Shown here: positions 28,842 through 36,545 of the stretch, piece after piece
Position numbering within the stretch: the first letter of the stretch is position 1
Layout of the letters: each line of letters begins with the position of its first letter
NCBI GenBank assembly: GCA_019239825.1
Contig: JAFAZK010000071.1
Coordinates: 1 to 36,545, forward strand
Direction of reading: 5' to 3'
DNA from: Verrucomicrobiota bacterium
GTDB taxonomy: Bacteria; Verrucomicrobiota; Verrucomicrobiia; Chthoniobacterales; JAFAMB01
Length of the DNA stretch: 36,545 nucleotides
The notes under the pieces: model-generated
Told to the model about the DNA's origin: nothing
Database searches by the model: none
What the model saw: only the letters and a program-made list of their open reading frames with translations
Made by a program: the position numbers and the translations under genes

Positions 28842-30869
28842 ATGACTAGGGATCGGGCATTGAGTGTCACCATCAAAGATGTTGCGCGGGAGGCTGGAGT
28901 TTCGATTGCGACCGTCTCTCACGTGATCAACAAGACCCGGTACGTCCGTCCCGCGGTTGAAAAGAAGGTTAACCAGGTCATCGATCGGACCGGCTATCGG
29001 GAGAAGATCCTCAAAAAGGTGAACCTCCTGCGCGTCGGCAGGCAGTCGGAGATTGCCTTCGTGACCCCGAATATCGGCAACACCATGGGCTCGCAAGCGG
29101 CGATCAGTCTTTCCGCTCATCTGGCAGAGCTCGGCTTTGTGCTCTGTATTTACGTAACAGAAGGCGATCTCAAACGCGAAAGGCACATCCTGAGTCAGCT
29201 TGCCACGAACAAGCGCGTTGCCGGCATCGTACTGACGCCAGCAAGTGAGGATCGGCAGGAATACGCAAAGCTGATCTCTTCCGGGCCACCCTTCGTCTGT
29301 CTCGATCGTCAAATCCAGGACGAGGCAACCGATTCGGTTCTGTCCGACAACTTCGGCGCCATGTACGAGGGCACGCTGCACCTGGTTAAGAGCGGGCACG
29401 AGAAGATCGCCATTCTTTTGGATAGCCGTTGGGGGACCACCAGCACAGAGCGTTTGAGCGGATACAAAAAAGGTCTCAACGACCACGAGATTGCCTTTCG
29501 GGAAAGCCTGGTCCTCATGATCGACCGGGATGATCGCTCCAGTGAAACGGCGATCAAAGAGGCGATCGAAAGGGAAACACCCTCAGCCGTGATTGCCGGA
29601 GGAAACAAGCTCACCCTCACCTTGCTTTCGACCATTGAGAAGATGGGACTGAGTTGTCCGCAGGACATTTCCGTCGTGGGTTTCGGGGATCAAGAATGGT
29701 TCTCGCTGGCTTCGCCTCCCCTCACGGTCTTGCGACAAGACATTCCGGCGATGGGGCGCCTAGCGGCCGAACACCTGTTGCGGAAGATTGCCGGCGCGTC
29801 CAATGGACGGCTGGAGGCGCGAGTCCCGGTTCAATTGTCCATTCGCAAGTCGACCCAGATCATTGGCAAGGGGCCGTTCGGTGAAATCGCGACCTCACCG
29901 GATGAGTTGCTCCTCTCCGACCGGGAAATCGAAACCCTGCGCGCGGGCGATTACCGCGTCGGAATTTCATTTCATTACTGCGGCACGGCGTGGGCGCGAC
30001 TGCACGAAGCGGGGATCCGTGAAACCTTGCAGAAAGTGGGAGTCAAGGTCGTGGCGGTTACCGATGCGCACTTTGATCCGCGCCTGCAAATTACTCAGCT
30101 AGAGGGGATGCGAATGCTGCAACCCAACGCGGTCATCGCGATTCCCACGGACGACAAAACGACGGCCGAGAAATTTAAGGCCCTCTCCAAGGAGACCCGG
30201 CTGATCTTTATCAGTCATGTCCCGGAAGGCTTTACTAAACAGGACTATGCCGCCTGCGTTTCCGTGAATGAGCAGGAAAACGGCCGCAATGCCGGCCTCT
30301 TGCTGGGCGAGCTTTTCAAGCACCGAAAAAAAGCAAAGGTTGGTTTTATTAACCATGGCGCTCCCTTCTATGGCACTCGCTTGCGCGACCTGGCTGCGGA
30401 ACAGGTGATCAGCGAGAGCTACCGGGAGAGTGTCGAGGTCGTCGACATCAAGTACTTCTACGAAATCCCAAGGGCCTACGAGGTTTGCCGGGAGATGCTG
30501 ACCACGCACCCTGAAATTGAGGGCCTCTACATTTCCTGGGACCGGCCGGCTCTCAACGCGATCCGGGCTCTCAAAGAATTGGGGCGCAATGAGGTGGCGG
30601 TCGTGACCTTCGATCTCGATCTCGAGATCGCGACCTGCATGGCCAACGGCGAGTTCGTGAAGGCGATGAGCACGCAGCGTCCTTACGAGCAAGGGGTCGC
30701 GGTCGGGCTCGCCACCGCGAAAGCGCTCTTAGGCGATGAGCAATACAAATACATTGGGGTTCCGCCTTACGTCGTCGAACTGAAGAATCTCGCTCGGGCC
30801 TGGAAAGAGATTCTCCACGAACGCATGCCGGCCACTTTGGAAACTGCGCTCAGCAATTTGCGTAAATAA
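28842..30869 (+). CDS. LacI-family regulator with two tandem sugar-binding domains
   Basis: The 675-residue protein is about twice the family's usual 330-340. The N-terminus is a LacI helix-turn-helix (TIKDVAREAGVSIATVSHVI, residues 10-29, with hinge to about 60). A first periplasmic-binding-protein-like sensor follows at about 70-340, ending with the usual DIPAMGRLAAEHLLRKI and a ..LSIRKST strand. A second sugar-binding-like domain runs from about 372 to 640 (DYRVGISFHYCG, ITQLEGMRMLQPNAVIAIPT, EGLYISWDRPALNAIRALKE). The second half resembles periplasmic binding proteins of ABC importers rather than another LacI copy. ATG 28842 has no ribosome-binding site; a TTG at 28860 has AGGGA 8 bases upstream and would begin exactly at the family's usual N-terminus. 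It directly precedes the transporter genes it probably controls. Confidence 0.9.
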   Translation: MTRDRALSVTIKDVAREAGVSIATVSHVINKTRYVRPAVEKKVNQVIDRTGYREKILKKVNLLRVGRQSEIAFVTPNIGNTMGSQAAISLSAHLAELGFVLCIYVTEGDLKRERHILSQLATNKRVAGIVLTPASEDRQEYAKLISSGPPFVCLDRQIQDEATDSVLSDNFGAMYEGTLHLVKSGHEKIAILLDSRWGTTSTERLSGYKKGLNDHEIAFRESLVLMIDRDDRSSETAIKEAIERETPSAVIAGGNKLTLTLLSTIEKMGLSCPQDISVVGFGDQEWFSLASPPLTVLRQDIPAMGRLAAEHLLRKIAGASNGRLEARVPVQLSIRKSTQIIGKGPFGEIATSPDELLLSDREIETLRAGDYRVGISFHYCGTAWARLHEAGIRETLQKVGVKVVAVTDAHFDPRLQITQLEGMRMLQPNAVIAIPTDDKTTAEKFKALSKETRLIFISHVPEGFTKQDYAACVSVNEQENGRNAGLLLGELFKHRKKAKVGFINHGAPFYGTRLRDLAAEQVISESYRESVEVVDIKYFYEIPRAYEVCREMLTTHPEIEGLYISWDRPALNAIRALKELGRNEVAVVTFDLDLEIATCMANGEFVKAMSTQRPYEQGVAVGLATAKALLGDEQYKYIGVPPYVVELKNLARAWKEILHERMPATLETALSNLRK

Positions 30870-30948
30870 TCGGTTTGCATCGCGTTTTGAAAAGGCAGCG
30901 CCACATTTTGTGTTTGACAGAGTTCGGTTTATGCATTGGTTTTTCATT

Positions 30949-30982
30949 ATTTAGTAAAATTATTGCTAGGATTTTACTAAAT
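30949..30982. promoter_or_regulatory. 12-bp inverted repeat upstream of the sugar importer (putative operator)
   Basis: ATTTAGTAAAAT (30949-30960) and its perfect inverse ATTTTACTAAAT (30971-30982) are separated by 10 bases, 46 bases before the binding-protein start. Each arm contains TTTAGTAAA or TTTACTAAA, close to the TTTACGTAAA before the regulator gene. TTGACA (30914-30919) lies upstream but has no good partner at 17 bases; TTGCTA (30963) with TAATTA (30984) is an alternative promoter overlapping the repeat. Confidence 0.65.
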
Positions 30983-31028
30983 CTAATTAAAGCGACACAA
31001 CCCACCCCCAAATCAGAAGTAAAGCGGC

Positions 31029-32057
31029 ATGAAAACGCCTCTGTTTAGCGCTCTGTGCATTTCTTCCTTAATGATCGGTTTCGCCGCTTTCGGCGCGGAC
31101 AATGAGAAGCCCGCATCGAAGGCGGAGGGTCACTACACCTTTGCGTTTTTGACCAATACCTTGAACAACACCTACCAGAGCACCATGAACGATACGCTGA
31201 AGCAGCTCGCCGCTGCTCACGGCGATTCTTACCTCGTGCTCGATCCGGACTATGACGTGAGCAAGCAGGTCAACCAGATGATGGATCTCGCCAATAAGAA
31301 GGTGAGCGTGGTTTTTCTGATCCCGGTGGATTCAGGCGGGGTTCACGCAGGACTTGAAGCGCTGAAGAACGCGAACATTCCGGTCATCAACATCGACACC
31401 GCGGTGGTGGCGGGGGATATCGGTTTAGTGAAATCCGTGGTGGCCTCGGACTGCTATATGGCCGGTAAGCTTTGCGGGGAACAAATGCTCAAAAATCATC
31501 CAGACGGCGGCAAGATCGCTATCCTCGATTTTCCTGAAAACCAAAGCTGCATCGACCGGGTTCAAGGGTTTTTGGCCGGTTTGGGAAGCTCGAAAGACAA
31601 GTTTCAGGTCGTTGCTCAGCAAGACGGCGCTGCGGCCCTAGATAAATCGCTGCCCATCTCGCAAGACATCATTCAGGCTCATCCCGACCTGATGGCCTTT
31701 TTTGCGATTAACGATCCCTCCGCCATGGGAGCGATCGCCGCCATCCAGGCAACCCATAAATCGGGGATCGAGGTGTACAGCGTGGATGGGTCACCGGACG
31801 GAAAAGCCGCGATCGCCGACGGGACGATGACGGCCGATGCGGCTCAGGTCCCGATCAAAGAGGCGGGGGCAGCCTTTGATCAGGCCCTGGAACTCCTTCG
31901 AACCGGGAAAATCGCCCACACCAAATCGAACATTCCGGAAGCCGATGTGAGCTACTACACCAGCCAATGGGGAGACAATATCGAGAAAGCCACCTATTTG
32001 CCCTCCTTCTTGATCTCCAAGGAAGTCGCGCAGAAGGATGCCGGCAAATGGCAGTGA
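31029..32057 (+). CDS. Sugar ABC importer periplasmic binding protein (RbsB-like)
   Basis: The 342-residue protein has a signal peptide (MKTPLFSALCISSLMIGFAA, cleavage probably near AFGA/DNEK). A Peripla_BP_4-type fold follows: YTFAFLTNTLNNTYQSTMND at the start, FLIPVDSGGVHAGLEAL, VINIDTAVV, FFAINDPSAMGAIAAI and VYSVDGSPDGKAAI. These are hallmarks of CUT2-class monosaccharide binding proteins, such as those for ribose. It begins the importer operon, directly after a strong inverted repeat. The GH32-like enzyme downstream makes fructose or a fructoside the likely ligand, but residues alone do not settle that. Confidence 0.94.
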   Translation: MKTPLFSALCISSLMIGFAAFGADNEKPASKAEGHYTFAFLTNTLNNTYQSTMNDTLKQLAAAHGDSYLVLDPDYDVSKQVNQMMDLANKKVSVVFLIPVDSGGVHAGLEALKNANIPVINIDTAVVAGDIGLVKSVVASDCYMAGKLCGEQMLKNHPDGGKIAILDFPENQSCIDRVQGFLAGLGSSKDKFQVVAQQDGAAALDKSLPISQDIIQAHPDLMAFFAINDPSAMGAIAAIQATHKSGIEVYSVDGSPDGKAAIADGTMTADAAQVPIKEAGAAFDQALELLRTGKIAHTKSNIPEADVSYYTSQWGDNIEKATYLPSFLISKEVAQKDAGKWQ

Positions 32058-32096
32058 AGCACTCGAAATTACCCGTCTGAATCTGGAGGAGCGGGC

Positions 32097-33632
32097 GTGG
32101 TTTTCAATCCGAACAGAGCGGACAGGGAAAAGCTCCTCGAAATGAGGAGCATCAAGAAGAGCTTCGGGGCGACGCGCGCGCTTTCCGGAGTGACCATCGA
32201 TCTGTTTGCGGGCGAGGTGCATGCCTTGCTCGGGGAAAACGGGGCGGGAAAATCCACTCTGATCAATATTCTGGGCGGAATCGTTCAGCCCGACAGCGGA
32301 TCCATCCTGATCGGCGGACAGACACTCGCCTCATTCCAGGGCGTTCCGGCCGCCCGCAAGCAGGGGATCGCCGTAATCCACCAGGAGATCGTGCTCGTAC
32401 CGCATCTCCCGGTCGCTGAGAATATTTACTTAGGGCGCGAGCCCATCACCCGGATTGGTCTCAAGGACACGAAAGCGATTCACCAGCAGGCTGCGGAAAT
32501 CGTCGAGACGCTTGGACTCGATCTCGACGTTACCCGGCCGGTTGGGGAGCTCTCCACGGCGCAACAACAGATGGTCGAAATCGTCAAGGCCATCTCGGTG
32601 AATGCCCGCATCGTCGTCATGGATGAGCCGACCTCCTCGTTGTCGTTGCCCGAAGTAACCCGGCTTTTCGAAATCATCCGGCGGCTGAAGGAAAACGGCG
32701 TCGGCGTTATTTATATTTCTCACCGTCTCGATGAGATCTTCGAGATTTCAGACCGGGTGACCGTCATTCGCGACGGGACCTACATCGGCACCAAATTGAC
32801 CAGCGAAACCAGCCCGGAAGAACTTGTCAAAATGATGGTCGGGCGAAGTTTGTCCGCGCTCTACAGCCGGAACTTCCGTCCAAGGGGTAAGCCGTTGCTC
32901 TTAGTAAAAGGGCTCTCGAAGCGCGGCGCCTTTGAGAACATTTCTTTTTCCGTGCATCAGGGTGAGGTGCTGGGATTCGCAGGCCTGGTCGGAGCCGGCC
33001 GAAGTGAGATCATGGCATCACTTTTTGGAGCGGATGACTTCGACCATGGCTCGATCTCCTTAGCCGGCCGCCAGGTGAGGTTCAGAAATACCGAGCAGGC
33101 GATTCAGAACGGTCTGGCCATGGTCACCGAGGACCGGAAAAGGACCGGGCTGGTGCTCTCGAACTCGGTCGGCTTCAACTTGACGTTGCCGGCACTGCCA
33201 TCGCTGATGAGCGGGCCGCTGGTCGACTCACGAAGAAAGAACCAAATGATCGACCGCTTCGTCGGTCAGCTCAATATCAAGACCAAGTCGGCTTGGGCGC
33301 CCGTAAGCAGCTTGAGTGGCGGGAACCAGCAAAAGGTGGTGGTCGCAAAGTGGCTGGCGATCAATCCAAAAATCTTGATCCTCGACGAACCCACCCGCGG
33401 AGTCGATGTGGGAGCAAAACACGACATCTATTCCACGATCGACGAACTGGCGAGAGAGGGTCTCGGGGTACTCCTGGTCTCTTCTGAACTCGAGGAAATT
33501 CTCAATCTCTGCGACCGCGTTTGCGTCGTCAGAAAGGGCCGGATCGTCAAAACCCTCACTCGAGAGGAACTCTCGCAGGAAACCATCATGCGATATGCGG
33601 CGGGAGCTCAAACCCGGGGCGATCGGATATGA
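32097..33632 (+). CDS. Sugar ABC importer ATPase with two ATP-binding domains (RbsA/MglA-like)
   Basis: The 511-residue protein contains two ATPase domains. The first has a full Walker A (GENGAGKST), a signature-like LSTAQQQMVEI and Walker B VVMDEPTSSLS. The second has a degenerate Walker A (GLVGAGRSE), signature LSGGNQQKV and Walker B ILDEPTRGVD. This arrangement is normal for CUT2 sugar importers. The start is a GTG at 32097 with GGAGGA six bases upstream. Its stop overlaps the permease start (ATGA). It works at the inner membrane, energising uptake with the permease encoded next. Confidence 0.95.
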   Translation: MVFNPNRADREKLLEMRSIKKSFGATRALSGVTIDLFAGEVHALLGENGAGKSTLINILGGIVQPDSGSILIGGQTLASFQGVPAARKQGIAVIHQEIVLVPHLPVAENIYLGREPITRIGLKDTKAIHQQAAEIVETLGLDLDVTRPVGELSTAQQQMVEIVKAISVNARIVVMDEPTSSLSLPEVTRLFEIIRRLKENGVGVIYISHRLDEIFEISDRVTVIRDGTYIGTKLTSETSPEELVKMMVGRSLSALYSRNFRPRGKPLLLVKGLSKRGAFENISFSVHQGEVLGFAGLVGAGRSEIMASLFGADDFDHGSISLAGRQVRFRNTEQAIQNGLAMVTEDRKRTGLVLSNSVGFNLTLPALPSLMSGPLVDSRRKNQMIDRFVGQLNIKTKSAWAPVSSLSGGNQQKVVVAKWLAINPKILILDEPTRGVDVGAKHDIYSTIDELAREGLGVLLVSSELEEILNLCDRVCVVRKGRIVKTLTREELSQETIMRYAAGAQTRGDRI

Positions 33633-34744
33633 ATCCCGGAGAAGGAAAATCCCAACTAAGGATCCGGACGGTGACCCAGCGCAACGCGCTCGTGGAGATG
33701 GTGCGCGCAAACCTTGGGATCATGATCGTGATCGTCCTCCTCGGCCTGATCCTTTCCTTTCTTAGCCCGATTTTCCTGAGCCCTTACAATCTGCGAACCG
33801 TGCTGCTGGAGATTACGACCAACGTGTACATCGCCTCCGGCATGGCCTTGGTGATGATCCTGGGCGGGATCGATCTGTCCGTGGGTTCGATTGTCGCGAT
33901 GTCCGGGACACTCACCGTGGGTTTCATGGCGCTGAACCATCAACCGCTGTGGCTGGCCGTGATTATCGGTCTATCGGTCGGACTTGCGATCGGTCTGATC
34001 AACGGATCGATCGTCACCTTTTTCAAAATTCCGTCCTTCATCGTCACATTGGCGATGCTCAACGTGGCGCGGGGGATCGCCTATGTGTACAGCGGCGGAC
34101 GCTCGACGCGAATGATGGACCCCGCCTTCACCAATATCGGTTCCGGCTATCTCTGGGTCTTTCCGCTGCCGGTCCTCTACATGTTTGTTCTGATCGCGCT
34201 CTTTGTCGTCTTGCTGAACCACACGAAGTTCGGGACCTACATTTACGCCATCGGTGGTAACCGGGAATCGGCGCGATTCTCAGGAGTTCCGATTAAAAAG
34301 GTCGAGGTCATTACTTTTGCGATCTCCGGTCTGTTGGCGGCTTTCGCCGGCATTGTGCTCTCCGCCCGGATGTTTTCCGGTCAGCCCTCGGTCGGTGTGG
34401 GTTACGAATTGGATGCGATCGCGGCCTGCGTCCTAGGTGGGGTGTCGATGTCGGGCGGAGTCGGCCGGATCAGCGGGACAATTTGTGGGGCCATTGTAAT
34501 CGGGATGGTCAGTAACGGACTGAATTTGATCAATGTGAGCTCGTTTTGGCAGCTGATCGTCAAGGGCATCATCATCCTGATCGCAGTCATTATCGACAGC
34601 CAGAAAGGGAACCCGAATTTCTTCAAGGGAATCTTCGGTGGGCGCGGTGACAAGCCTTTTGTGCCCGGCAACGGCGCCTCATCCAAAAACGGAAAAGCTC
34701 ATGAGCACCATCTCACCAATCGGCAAAGTGCGTTTCTATCGTAA
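33629..34744 (+). CDS. Sugar ABC importer permease (RbsC-like)
   Basis: The 371-residue membrane protein has about eight to ten hydrophobic segments, for example NLGIMIVIVLLGLILSFL and PLWLAVIIGLSVGLAIGLI. It has the CUT2 signatures GMALVMILGGIDLSVGSIVA and IAACVLGGVSMSGGVGRISG. The ATG at 33629-33631 overlaps the ATPase stop as ATGA, so this start is preferred to an upstream in-frame ATG at 33521 that would run inside the ATPase gene. The C-terminal 40 residues are hydrophilic and overlap the GH32 gene by 44 bases. One permease gene is present, which fits a homodimeric channel. Confidence 0.95.
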   Translation: MNPGEGKSQLRIRTVTQRNALVEMVRANLGIMIVIVLLGLILSFLSPIFLSPYNLRTVLLEITTNVYIASGMALVMILGGIDLSVGSIVAMSGTLTVGFMALNHQPLWLAVIIGLSVGLAIGLINGSIVTFFKIPSFIVTLAMLNVARGIAYVYSGGRSTRMMDPAFTNIGSGYLWVFPLPVLYMFVLIALFVVLLNHTKFGTYIYAIGGNRESARFSGVPIKKVEVITFAISGLLAAFAGIVLSARMFSGQPSVGVGYELDAIAACVLGGVSMSGGVGRISGTICGAIVIGMVSNGLNLINVSSFWQLIVKGIIILIAVIIDSQKGNPNFFKGIFGGRGDKPFVPGNGASSKNGKAHEHHLTNRQSAFLS

Positions 34745-36206
34745 ACCGGCCCATGCGGATGCGACCGGCGACGCCATCCCGTTTTATCATGAGGGGAGGT
34801 ACCATATTTTTTCTCTGACTCCGCCTCCGGGTACCGGCACTTATCCGGAGCGCCTGCGAACCACTTGGCACCATGCCTGGTCCGGCAATCTGGTCGACTG
34901 GGAAGAGATCGGCCCGGCGCTAATTCCGGGCGCGCCGGATGAGCCGGACGCCGATGGTTGCTGGACAGGTTCGGTGATCTACGGCCAAGGGCAGTGGCAC
35001 GCGTTTTACACGGGCTACAGTATTCAAGCGACCTTTCAGCAGACCATTTGTCATGCGGTCAGCGAGGACGGGGTGAGCTGGACGAAAGACCCGAAGAATC
35101 CGATTCTCGTACCCAGGACCGATCTCTACGAGCGCTTGGATTGGCGGGATCCGTACGCATTCTACAACGAAGAAGACCACGCTTATTGGCTCCTCTTTTC
35201 CGCCCGCAAAAACGCCGGCCCAATTACCCGGCGAGGCTGCGTGATTCTCTATCGGTCGCAAAACTTGGCGGACTGGGAGTACTACGGTCCGATCTACGAA
35301 CCGAAACACACCAACTGCCCTGAGTGTCCGGAAATCTACCGGATGGGCGAGACCTGGTATCTCTCCTACTCGCGATTCTCGGAGTTCGGAGGCACGATTT
35401 ACCGGGTCTCCAAGAGTCCCTTTGGGCCTTGGCGAACGCCTCACAACGATCGGATCGGGAACCGGCGTTTCTACGCCGCGAAGTCCATGGCAAACGAGGC
35501 CGGTAACCGGTACTACTTTGGTTGGATTCCAGACCGGTCGAACAAGAGCGATCGGGGAGAATGGTATTGGGGCGGGATCTTCGCCCTTCCGCACGAGGTG
35601 AGCCGCTCGCCAAAAGATCAGGGGCTCGAGATCAAATTGCCTTCTGCGATTGCCGAGACTTTCCAGGAACCACTTGAGTGGAAATACAAGCCCATCGAAG
35701 GGGATTCAAAACTCACTGGACAAAATAGGGTTCAGGTCGAAGCGGTGGGCACAATGGCATACGGCTTCTTAGAGTTTTCAGGCCGCCATTATCTCTTTTC
35801 CTGCAAGGTAAGGCCTATCGATTGCCGAGATCTTTTTGGGTTTGTCATTAAATCGGATCGAGATCTATCGAGCTGCCTGATTTTGGCGTTCGAGCTAGGG
35901 GCGAAGCGGGTGTCGCTTCTCAAGTACCCTATGCCTGTCGATCCGTTCTGGGAAGCCTCGGTTGCCTCCATGGTCCAGGCTTCTATTCCCGGTCCGGATG
36001 GGCCTCGAGTCGCAGAAACCCCCTTCGACTTTGAGGAAGGCACCGCGATCGACGTAAAAATTCTCGTGGAAGACGACCTGGTCGAAACCTTTGTCGGCGA
36101 AAAGGCGGTTTTGACCTATCGATGCTATGACGCGGGAGAGTACGAACTTGGCGTCATCGTCCAAGACGGGAGCGCGGAGTACGAAGAGGTAAGGTTTGCC
36201 AAGTAG
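34701..36206 (+). CDS. GH32-like beta-fructosidase (cytoplasmic)
   Basis: The 501-residue protein is a five-bladed propeller enzyme of the GH32 type. The GH32 motifs are visible as CWTGSV (residues 87-92), WRDPYAF with the RDP triad (149-151) and ECPE, with E208 as likely acid/base. The first motif differs: WMNDPNG is replaced by GDAIPFYHEGRYHIF (D24 as candidate nucleophile), with one residue fewer before the tyrosine-rich strand. No signal peptide is present, so the substrate should be imported by the operon's transporter and then cleaved inside. The ATG at 34701 is preferred to an upstream in-frame one (34638) because the sequence MSTISPIGKVRFYRKP is more natural and GGAAAAG precedes it. 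The exact substrate is unknown. Confidence 0.85.
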   Translation: MSTISPIGKVRFYRKPAHADATGDAIPFYHEGRYHIFSLTPPPGTGTYPERLRTTWHHAWSGNLVDWEEIGPALIPGAPDEPDADGCWTGSVIYGQGQWHAFYTGYSIQATFQQTICHAVSEDGVSWTKDPKNPILVPRTDLYERLDWRDPYAFYNEEDHAYWLLFSARKNAGPITRRGCVILYRSQNLADWEYYGPIYEPKHTNCPECPEIYRMGETWYLSYSRFSEFGGTIYRVSKSPFGPWRTPHNDRIGNRRFYAAKSMANEAGNRYYFGWIPDRSNKSDRGEWYWGGIFALPHEVSRSPKDQGLEIKLPSAIAETFQEPLEWKYKPIEGDSKLTGQNRVQVEAVGTMAYGFLEFSGRHYLFSCKVRPIDCRDLFGFVIKSDRDLSSCLILAFELGAKRVSLLKYPMPVDPFWEASVASMVQASIPGPDGPRVAETPFDFEEGTAIDVKILVEDDLVETFVGEKAVLTYRCYDAGEYELGVIVQDGSAEYEEVRFAK

Positions 36207-36545
36207 CCGCAATCAGGCAGCGGTGCACTCGGCACCACCGGTTAGTTCGTTCACACTGTATCTACGGGATGAATGTTTTTTGTCGGGCCAGCCGTTTCGC
36301 GGCAAAGTCCGACAATCCCCTTCGGGACGGAAACGTCGATTCGCTCATATGCTTACGGCTCGGCGACTGTATTGGCCCAAAAAGACTGACCTTCGTTCAA
36401 AAAAATCACAGGCCCTCGCAGACGCACGTGACCGGGCGGGAGCCTCGCCCCAAAGGCGCGCCAGCTACGGTCTCGTCGGTTTCATGCCCGAAAAATCGAG
36501 CTTCGTTTCCCTGGTAATCGCGTCTGGCGCCGATGGTTGTTGCTT
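36207..36545. other. Right-edge intergenic region with no assignable gene
   Basis: No convincing gene was found after the GH32 stop. GGTGC/GCACC forms a small stem near 36219-36235, without a T-run. A palindromic repeat is at 36438-36451. Two minus-strand frames remain open at the right edge (for 26 and 45 codons), so the 3' end of a gene outside the window could be here, but neither frame can be preferred. Confidence 0.4.
36438..36451. repeat. Copy of the GGGAGCCTCGCCCC repeat
   Basis: GGGAGCCTCGCCCC at 36438-36451 is identical to the inner part of the right end of the 269-bp element (21385-21398) and to the inverse of its left end. The rest of the element is not present here. It lies in the last intergenic region. 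Confidence 0.6.

Noticed and set aside
28596-29486. Long open frame on the minus strand opposite the LacI-type gene (296 codons)
   Set aside because: It mirrors the codon bias of the strongly supported plus-strand gene, has no protein-like motif and no start signal.
34920-35594. Long minus-strand frame opposite the GH32 gene (224 codons)
   Set aside because: It is antisense to conserved GH32 motifs, with Arg/Pro-rich shadow-type composition.
36410-36545. Minus-strand partial gene entering from the right edge
   Set aside because: Two frames remain open to the edge (26 and 45 codons) and one runs through a repeat; there is not enough sequence to choose.

Overview
The window looks like chromosomal DNA of a soil Verrucomicrobiota bacterium, perhaps Chthoniobacterales-like. 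I infer this from three things: a group 1h high-affinity [NiFe]-hydrogenase locus, an ECF sigma factor overlapping a Ser/Thr kinase that carries PEGA and formylglycine-generating-enzyme-like domains (a Planctomycetes/Verrucomicrobia habit), and intergenic DNA full of short palindromic repeats. Taxonomy was not tested by any search.

Region 1 (1-10969, all minus strand) is the hydrogenase locus. In transcription order it holds DUF5947 and DUF6084 accessory proteins, an uncharacterised 449-residue protein, a maturation protease, a 340-base repeat-rich gap, a DUF1641-like protein, the small subunit (hhyS), the large subunit (hhyL), hypB, hypA, a NifU/Rieske-like fusion and hypF, which runs off the left edge. 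The enzyme should oxidise atmospheric H2 in the cytoplasm; the Nfu/Rieske-like protein is the best candidate for passing electrons on. hypC, hypD and hypE are not visible and may lie beyond the left edge. A LysR regulator (11202-12149) is transcribed divergently from the cluster head.

Region 2 (12312-21086, minus strand) holds a tiny basic ORF, penicillin-binding protein 1C and a thioester-containing bacterial alpha-2-macroglobulin. The last two are the conserved periplasmic defence/repair pair known as yfhM-pbpC. A block of palindromes sits between them where the pbpC start would be expected.

Region 3 (21494-25010, plus strand) is the ECF sigma factor and a 979-residue membrane kinase with two PEGA-FGE modules. 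Region 4 (25259-28520, minus strand) holds a 36-residue basic ORF with a strong terminator, ftsH, a secreted SRPBCC-like protein and a ribbon-helix-helix regulator whose start codon lies inside a perfect 22-bp palindrome.

Region 5 (28842-36206, plus strand) is a self-contained sugar module: a LacI-type regulator with two sugar-sensor domains in tandem, a periplasmic binding protein, a two-domain ABC ATPase, a permease and a GH32-like beta-fructosidase. Palindromes related to each other precede the regulator gene and the transporter genes.

Across the window at least four palindromic repeat families occupy the gaps. Some supply stop codons, and one lies inside the kinase coding sequence.
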